This document shows, piece by piece, positions 5,863 through 9,536 of a DNA stretch of 9,536 nucleotides. The translations under genes were made by a program, and so were the position numbers. The DNA is from Acidobacterium sp. (GTDB lineage: Bacteria > Acidobacteriota > Terriglobia > Terriglobales > Acidobacteriaceae), in NCBI GenBank assembly GCA_003152595.1, contig PMAM01000141.1, positions 2,977-12,512 of the forward strand. Reading direction: 5' to 3'. The notes beneath the pieces are model-generated. The model made no database searches. It was not told where the DNA came from and saw nothing but the letters and a program-made list of their open reading frames with translations. Position 1 is the stretch's first letter. The number at the start of each line of letters is the position of its first letter.

Positions 5863-6221
5863 ATGAAATATCCCTCCTCTGAGGTGGGATGCCGGCGCTG
5901 CAAAAAGCACCGCACGTATCCAAAAAATCGATCATCCTCCAGGCCTCCTGGGTCATAATGGCGGCCACCGGAGCAGTTCGACCAGAGCACGCAGGCCAGC
6001 ATGGGCACTTCCACCGCCAGATGAACAGCCAGGACGCCATTCGCCAGCGTTGGTCCGACAACGACCCCTCGTGGCGCGTGTGGAAACCGGAGTATTGAGC
6101 CATATGCGAGCGATCAACGGGAGACGAATAACGGACCGACAACCGGCTCCAACCTGTCACCTGTCACCCGCAACCTGATGTCGGCGCCCGGTGCCCTGCG
6201 CCCGGTGCCCGGTGCCCTGTC
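5863..6221. other. Intergenic region upstream of the membrane protein gene
   Basis: The first part carries the strong ribosome site of the membrane protein gene on the minus strand. A + strand open frame of 69 codons (5889-6098), whose last 46 codons from ATG 5961 end in RQRWSDNDPSWRVWKPEY, shows GC-rich third positions (about three quarters). It has no clear ribosome site, and the opposite strand is open with similar bias, so it is not called as a gene. From 6137 to the stop codon of the HTH gene the sequence is a seven-base tandem array. No terminator is visible. Confidence 0.5.
6137..6220 (+). repeat. Seven-base tandem array abutting the HTH gene stop codon
   Basis: Twelve 7-mers lie in one register. 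From 6151 they run AACCTGT, CACCTGT, CACCCGC, AACCTGA, and from 6186 GCCCGGT, GCCCTGC, GCCCGGT, GCCCGGT, GCCCTGT. The array ends 1 bp from the minus-strand TAG (6222-6224) of the HTH gene. It shares CACCTGT and AACCTGT units with the array at the window's right end. Confidence 0.85.
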
Positions 6222-6500
6222 CTACGCCCCGCGCTTGCTCGCCTCAAAGGCTCCGCGCTCGCGCTGCGGCGGCCGCCGCTGTGCGGTGCGTACCAGGCCC
6301 GGATCGATCTTCAGCTCGGCCAGAATGCGGCTCAGCGTGTTCCTGTGTACGCCAAGCTCCTTCGCCGCTTTGCACTGGTTGCCGCGGTGGCTGGACAGAA
6401 CCTCCAGAATGAATCGCCGTTTGAATTCGCGCACGGCTTCGTCATACGTGATACCGCCTGCGTGCATCTGGGTGATCAGGTTGTCCAGCTCGCGTTTCAC
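6222..6500 (-). CDS. Fis-type helix-turn-helix DNA-binding protein
   Basis: A 92-residue protein whose residues 26-64 (FKRRFILEVL...GNQCKAAKELGVHRNTLSRILAELKI) match the C-terminal HTH of the Fis/NtrC family: a recruitment helix, then AAxxLGxxRNTLxRxLxxL. There is no sigma54 AAA+ domain, so it is a stand-alone nucleoid- or regulator-type Fis protein. E. coli Fis has 98 residues, a comparable size. Residues 1-25 form a short acidic/basic N-terminal helix, and the tail (72-92) is Arg-rich and probably disordered. The start is GTG at 6500-6498, supported by AGAGG about 6 nt upstream. It follows cvpA after 65 bp and is probably the last gene of the purC-cvpA transcript. Its stop is 1 bp from a seven-base array. 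Targets are unknown. Confidence 0.88.
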   Translation of the reverse strand: MKRELDNLITQMHAGGITYDEAVREFKRRFILEVLSSHRGNQCKAAKELGVHRNTLSRILAELKIDPGLVRTAQRRPPQRERGAFEASKRGA

Positions 6501-6565
6501 AGGAACCTCTTTCCCGATCCCGGTTCTCCCCCGGGGCTTTCTTCAAATTTCCTTCCCCAGCCCAA

Positions 6566-7102
6566 CTACGCTGCCGGCCTCATCCATTCCGGCTGCGCCT
6601 TCCGCAGGACGCCCACACCGCTCCTGATCCGATCTCCCAGTTCGGCAGGAGCCACTGCCGCGGCAGCGTGCGCCATGCTCAAGAACTCCGGAGCAAAGCG
6701 CGACTGCCGGAACCACGTCGCATTGGGCCAGAACGCGGCAATGACCATCACCGCCATCGTCACCAGCGCGCACCCTTTCACCACACCGAATGCGGCGCCT
6801 GCCAGCCGATCCATCCAGCCCAGCCCAACCGACTTCACCGACCAGCGGATCAGCCTTCCCACCATGCCGGCCACTATCATCACGCCCAGCGCGATCGCGA
6901 TGAACGATAACGTCTCGTTCACCGCTTTCGAGTGGATCCACTGACCCATCCACGGCGTCAGCTTCTCGTAATCCCAACTCGCTACCAGCAGTCCCAGAAT
7001 CAGCCCCGCCAGCGTACATACCTCCAGCACCAGCCCCGCCTTCGCCGCCGACACCACCGAGAGAATCACCACGATCAGAATCACCCAGTCAATGATTGCC
7101 AT
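6566..7102 (-). CDS. cvpA: CvpA family inner-membrane protein
   Basis: A 178-residue protein with four hydrophobic segments: 4-22 (IDWVILIVVILSVVSAAKAG), about 25-42, 65-85 (LSFIAIALGVMIVAGMVGRLI) and 99-125. The conserved CvpA landmark, here MDRLAGAAFGVVKG (97-110), precedes the last helix, and a short hydrophilic tail follows. CvpA proteins sit in the inner membrane, were named for colicin V production and affect envelope stress tolerance; the biochemical role is unsettled. E. coli cvpA is a neighbour of purF, so linkage to a purine gene here agrees with the family. I prefer ATG 7102 because the protein then begins like its relatives. A GTG at 7114, overlapping the purC stop codon by one base (TAGTG), would add four residues and is a real alternative. 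Co-transcription with purC is nearly certain. Confidence 0.9.
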   Translation of the reverse strand: MAIIDWVILIVVILSVVSAAKAGLVLEVCTLAGLILGLLVASWDYEKLTPWMGQWIHSKAVNETLSFIAIALGVMIVAGMVGRLIRWSVKSVGLGWMDRLAGAAFGVVKGCALVTMAVMVIAAFWPNATWFRQSRFAPEFLSMAHAAAAVAPAELGDRIRSGVGVLRKAQPEWMRPAA

Positions 7103-7113
7103 AACCGAACCCA

Positions 7114-8007
7114 CTAAACCGCCAGAGGCCTTCCCGATAACAGACGATACGCATCCAGATATTTCTGCTGGGTGCGGTTCACCACATTTTCGGGGAGGGA
7201 TGGCGCCGGGGCCAGTTTATTCCAGTGAATGCTCTCCAGATAATCACGAACGTATTGTTTATCGAACGAAGGCTGCGAGCGGCCCGGCGAATACAATTCC
7301 TTGACCCAGAACCGCGATGAGTCCGGAGTCAGCGCTTCATCGGCCAGCACCACCCCCATCGACGTCGACCCAAACTCGAATTTCGTGTCCGCCAGCAGAA
7401 TACCGCGAGATTCGGCGTGCGCCGCAGCTTTGTTATAAAGCGCCAGGCTCAGGTCGCGAAGCTTCTCCGCCGCCTCGCCCCCAATCAGCGTCCCCATCTG
7501 GTCGAACGTGACGTTCTCGTCGTGCGTGCCGCGGAAACTCTTCGTCGCCGGCGTGAAGATCGGACGGCTCAGCCGGTCCCCCTCCCGCAATCCCGGCTCG
7601 ATTTTGATCCCGCACACCGTGCCCGTCGCAACGTAATCTTTCCAGCCCGACCCCGCCAGATATCCGCGCACCACGCACTCCACCGGATACATCTGTGCCC
7701 GCGTCACCAGCATCGTTCGGTCCTTCAGATCCTTCCGATACTTCCAAACCTCTTCTGGAAATTCTTTTACGTTGGAAGCCACCAGATGGTTCGGCACAAT
7801 GTCCTTCAAAAAATCGAACCAGAACAGCGACAGCTGCGTCAGGATCATCCCCTTGCCCGGAATCCCCGTCGCCAGTACATGATCGAAAGCCGAAATGCGG
7901 TCGGTGGCCACCATCAGCAGGTACTCCCCCAGCGCATAAATGTCGCGAACTTTGCCGCGTGCCACCAGAGTCAGGTTGCGGAAGTCGGTTTCGAGCAGCG
8001 CTTTCAA
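7114..8007 (-). CDS. purC: Phosphoribosylaminoimidazole-succinocarboxamide synthase (SAICAR synthetase)
   Basis: A 297-residue cytosolic enzyme that joins CAIR and aspartate with ATP to make SAICAR in de novo purine synthesis. Family landmarks are all present: GKVRDIY (18-24), ATDRISAFD (34-42), PVECVVRGYLAGSGW (108-122), RPIFTPATK (148-156), HDEN (162-165), LADTKFEFG (205-213) and TPDSSRFW (227-234). The length agrees with the approximately 300-residue form rather than the shorter approximately 240-residue E. coli type. The start is TTG at 8007; no ATG or GTG lies upstream in frame near it, and GGAAGGG sits about 10 nt before it. This weak start overlaps (TTGA) the stop of a small upstream ORF. 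A good promoter lies at 8200-8228, so the leader is nearly 190 nt long. The gene is followed immediately by cvpA and the Fis-type gene. Confidence 0.97.
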   Translation of the reverse strand: MKALLETDFRNLTLVARGKVRDIYALGEYLLMVATDRISAFDHVLATGIPGKGMILTQLSLFWFDFLKDIVPNHLVASNVKEFPEEVWKYRKDLKDRTMLVTRAQMYPVECVVRGYLAGSGWKDYVATGTVCGIKIEPGLREGDRLSRPIFTPATKSFRGTHDENVTFDQMGTLIGGEAAEKLRDLSLALYNKAAAHAESRGILLADTKFEFGSTSMGVVLADEALTPDSSRFWVKELYSPGRSQPSFDKQYVRDYLESIHWNKLAPAPSLPENVVNRTQQKYLDAYRLLSGRPLAV

Positions 8008-8072
8008 ATCAACAGACCCTTCCCGCGGCCTCGCATCGTGTCGTGAGCCGTCTTCCGCTTTCGCATAGCCAT
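8004..8072 (-). CDS. Possible 22-residue basic upstream ORF overlapping the purC start
   Basis: From ATG 8072 the minus strand encodes a 22-residue basic peptide beginning MAMRKRKTAHDTMRGRGKG. Its TGA overlaps the purC TTG by 4 bp (TTGA). It lies fully inside the leader predicted from the 8200-8228 promoter. A longer frame back to 8312 would begin upstream of that promoter. No good ribosome site precedes the ATG, and no homology is recognised. It could couple translation to purC or be chance. Confidence 0.25.
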   Translation of the reverse strand: MAMRKRKTAHDTMRGRGKGLLI

Positions 8073-8130
8073 CGTCGAGGCTGTCGCCGGAGGGAGCGCG
8101 TGGGTCGGAACGACCAGTCCCGGGGGTCCC

Positions 8131-8157
8131 CCAGCACGTCTGCTTTTGACGTGCTGG
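8131..8157 (-). repeat. Perfect 10-bp inverted repeat in the purC leader
   Basis: CCAGCACGTC (8131-8140) and GACGTGCTGG (8148-8157) are exact reverse complements around a 7-nt loop (AAAAGCA on the minus strand). The hairpin lies about 125 nt upstream of the purC start and within its predicted leader. It is followed by C/G-rich sequence rather than a T-run, so it is not a simple terminator. It could be a leader structure, an operator-like palindrome or a dispersed palindromic element. Confidence 0.75.
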
Positions 8158-8199
8158 CGTGGAGTCCCGAAGGAGACGATGGAATCAAGCTGAAATCCG

Positions 8200-8228
8200 A
8201 TTGTGCGATTGACCCTGCCCTTTGTCAA
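8200..8228 (-). promoter_or_regulatory. Sigma70-type promoter for purC-cvpA-HTH operon
   Basis: On the minus strand a perfect TTGACA (8228-8223) is separated by exactly 17 bp from CACAAT (8205-8200), which matches TATAAT at four of six positions. Transcription would begin near 8193 and read towards purC. This is the best -35/-10 pair I found in the window. Confidence 0.7.
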
Positions 8229-8353
8229 CGCCGTGTGTAGCCGCACTTTTACGCTTGACGCACGCGACTTAACTCCGCTCTGCGCGCATGTCAAGAGGAA
8301 ACTCTTTACCATCGCAAGAGCGTTTCATCCTGCGGAACAAAACTGTCCTTGCT

Positions 8354-8444
8354 GCTCCGCCGACCGACTCTTGGCTGTTGTGCTGACCGCCGACGGCTGA
8401 CTGCCGACCGCGTTTTCGCTACAGGCTACCGGCTACAGGCTCCG
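8354..8444 (+). repeat. Seven-base tandem array abutting the CpoB-like gene stop codon
   Basis: Thirteen 7-mers run in one register from 8354 to 8444. They are clearest at 8382-8409 (GCTGACC, GCCGACG, GCTGACT, GCCGACC) and 8417-8444 (CGCTACA, GGCTACC, GGCTACA, GGCTCCG). The array ends exactly where the minus-strand TAG (8445-8447) of the CpoB-like gene begins. Bases 8406-8438 match 626-658 at 27 of 33 positions. Confidence 0.8.
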
Positions 8445-9353
8445 CTACTGCCGATACGCCGTAGGCTTGTTCGCCGTGGGCCGAACCCCCATCCCGTTCA
8501 GCCGGCTCCGCGCCTGCGAGGCCTCCGGCGTCTGCGGATACCGCGCAATCAGCGCGCGCAGATCCCGAATTCCGTTGTCCCGCTGATCCAGGGTCAGCTC
8601 GGCCTCGCCCTTGCGCAGCGCCGCCGCCGGCGCCTTCGGGTTTCCGGCGAATTGCTGCAGCACCACGTTGTACGCCTTGATCGCGTCCGCATACTTTCCC
8701 TGCCGGTACGCAATCTCTCCCAGATAGAACTGCGCATTGCCCGCAAGGTCGTCGTTCGGGTAGTACTTCAGCACATCGCCGAACTCACCGGCCGCCAGAT
8801 CGTATCGCGCCGAGTTGTAGTCGCGCACCGCGCCCTGGTACAGCTCGTTCACCGGCGGCGCCTGCGGCTGCCCCTGCGGCTGGTTCGGCTGCCCGTTCTG
8901 ATCGGTCCCCGGCTGCCCGGCCTGTCCGCCCTGCTGCTGCACCGCCGACTGCGTCGTAATATTCGACAGCTGCGACTGCACCGCCTGCACCTCCGCGGTC
9001 AGCTTGTCGATCCGCGTCCGCAGCGCGTCGATCGAGTCGTTGATCCCCTGCATCTGTCCGGAAACCTGTTCGATCTTTCCGCCCCCCGACTCGTTCTGCG
9101 CCTGCACCTGCGACTGCAGTGTCGTTACCGTCGCGCTGATCTTCCCCACGCTGTCATTCATCTGCTGCATCACGTGCTGCAGCACGCTCAGTTGCTGGTC
9201 CTGCGTCTCCTGCAGGTGCTGCACCGCATCCTGCAGCTGCTGAACCTGAGTCTGCAGCTGCACCATTTCCTTGTTCACCGCATGCGCCGGGGGAGCCGCG
9301 CACATTACAACGAAAAGGAAGACAGTCGAGAGCGAAACCACAGTCTTTCGCAT
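8445..9353 (-). CDS. cpoB: CpoB/YbgF-like periplasmic protein (Tol-Pal associated coiled coil plus TPR)
   Basis: A 302-residue exported protein. Residues 1-25 form a signal peptide with an AHA/V cleavage site. Residues 28-134 are a long Gln-rich coiled coil (MVQLQTQVQQLQDAVQHLQ and later LTAEVQAVQSQLSNI). Residues 138-167 are a Gln/Gly/Pro-rich linker, and 168-287 contain three TPR-like repeats: ELYQGAVRDYNSARYDLAAGEF, AQFYLGEIAYRQGKYADAIKAY and AALRKGEAELTLDQRDNGIRDL. This is the order of CpoB (YbgF), which in E. coli links Tol-Pal constriction with PBP1B peptidoglycan synthesis. No tol or pal gene lies in the window; one may lie upstream beyond its edge. I chose ATG 9353 because it starts the signal peptide and GGGGA precedes it by about 9 nt. 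The frame stays open to 9518, but that would translate a seven-base array. A small hairpin (9371-9387) lies just upstream of the ribosome site. Confidence 0.85.
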   Translation of the reverse strand: MRKTVVSLSTVFLFVVMCAAPPAHAVNKEMVQLQTQVQQLQDAVQHLQETQDQQLSVLQHVMQQMNDSVGKISATVTTLQSQVQAQNESGGGKIEQVSGQMQGINDSIDALRTRIDKLTAEVQAVQSQLSNITTQSAVQQQGGQAGQPGTDQNGQPNQPQGQPQAPPVNELYQGAVRDYNSARYDLAAGEFGDVLKYYPNDDLAGNAQFYLGEIAYRQGKYADAIKAYNVVLQQFAGNPKAPAAALRKGEAELTLDQRDNGIRDLRALIARYPQTPEASQARSRLNGMGVRPTANKPTAYRQ

Positions 9354-9433
9354 AAACACAATTCCCCGCAGAGCGCAGGAAGCGCTCATCTCATTATTAA
9401 TTAGTTGCCGTGGAAGGGGCGAACGGGAAACCA

Positions 9434-9536
9434 GGTCACAGGTAACAGGTTTCAGGTCGTAGGTTGCAGTTCCCAAATCGCAGTCCTTGAGCGGGATCCG
9501 CAACCCGTCCCGCATCACCTGTCACCTGTAACCTGT
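9434..9536. repeat. Inverted pair of seven-base arrays upstream of the CpoB-like gene (runs to window edge)
   Basis: The left arm from 9434 reads GGTCACA, GGTAACA, GGTTTCA, GGTCGTA, GGTTGCA and then decays by about 9489. The right arm from 9502 reads AACCCGT, CCCGCAT, CACCTGT, CACCTGT, AACCTGT to the last base. The arms are in opposite orientation: the right arm's complement contains ACAGGT at 7-bp spacing, as does the left arm, differing mainly at one variable position per unit. They could pair as an imperfect hairpin around a loop of several tens of bases. Confidence 0.85.

Larger units (their letters stand above)
8008..8444. other. Intergenic region between the CpoB-like gene and purC
   Basis: These 437 bp carry, from left to right, the purC ribosome site and the small upstream ORF, a perfect hairpin (8131-8157), the purC promoter (8200-8228), an additional lone TTGACA on the minus strand (8294-8289) with only a poor -10 after it, and a seven-base array (8354-8444) reaching the stop codon of the CpoB-like gene. 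I see no terminator with a T-run for that gene and no convincing long gene. The 102-codon minus-strand frame 8004-8312 is discussed under rejected items. Confidence 0.6.

Noticed and set aside
5492..6160. 222-codon minus-strand frame covering the membrane gene and its upstream region
   Set aside because: It is out of frame with the membrane protein, which has a strong ribosome site and hydrophobic helices; the extra part is Trp/Cys-rich without family resemblance.
8004..8312. 102-codon minus-strand frame upstream of purC
   Set aside because: Its start lies upstream of the best promoter, it crosses the perfect hairpin and the promoter itself, and its composition is Arg/Pro-rich without any motif. 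Only its last 22 codons were kept as a low-confidence upstream ORF.
8349..9404. 351-codon + strand frame opposite the CpoB-like gene
   Set aside because: Leu/Arg/His-rich shadow of a Gln-rich coiled coil gene; it includes two seven-base arrays and has no start signals.
1..9536. CRISPR array or mobile element
   Set aside because: The repeats found are short tandem 7-mers and one 16-bp triplet without spacers; no transposase, integrase or terminal inverted repeats with target duplications were seen.

Overview
The window is high-GC bacterial chromosome with densely packed genes. Its mix of genes (solo secretin, PQ-loop transporter, purC-cvpA-Fis-type HTH cluster, CpoB/YbgF with a coiled coil) and its unusual seven-base tandem arrays between genes resemble Acidobacteriota, probably the Terriglobales/Acidobacteriaceae. 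That assignment is an inference from style and protein resemblance, not from a marker gene or a search. No rRNA, tRNA, CRISPR array, transposase or phage gene was found.

Layout. From 1 to 1760 the genes run on the + strand: the C-terminal end of an Opp/Dpp-type ABC ATPase (to 350), an intergenic stretch with a 16-bp triple repeat and a seven-base array, then a TauE/SafE-type anion permease (697-1491) overlapping a SemiSWEET sugar transporter (1488-1760). From 1823 to 9353 everything runs on the - strand. A minus-strand intrinsic terminator (1756-1805) lies between the two convergent blocks.

The first minus-strand block, in transcription order, is a HAD-family phosphatase (5195-4410), a secretin with a TPR region (4420-2456, overlapping the phosphatase by 11 bp), a Cys-containing exported protein (2414-2052) and a 46-residue exported peptide with six cysteines (1963-1823), followed by the terminator. 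Upstream of it is a separate four-helix membrane protein (5862-5323). The second block is purC (8007-7114), cvpA (7102-6566) and a Fis-type helix-turn-helix protein (6500-6222). It is preceded by a good sigma70-like promoter (8200-8228) and a leader of nearly 190 nt with a perfect 10-bp hairpin and a small basic ORF that overlaps the purC TTG start. The last gene is a CpoB/YbgF-like periplasmic protein (9353-8445).

The most distinctive features are four phased arrays of degenerate 7-mers (about 610-693, 6137-6220, 8354-8444, 9434-9536). Three of them end within 0 to 3 bases of a start or stop codon, and the fourth forms an inverted pair upstream of the CpoB-like gene. The second point of interest is the secretin gene followed by two small exported cysteine proteins, which could be a small envelope or metal-handling locus.
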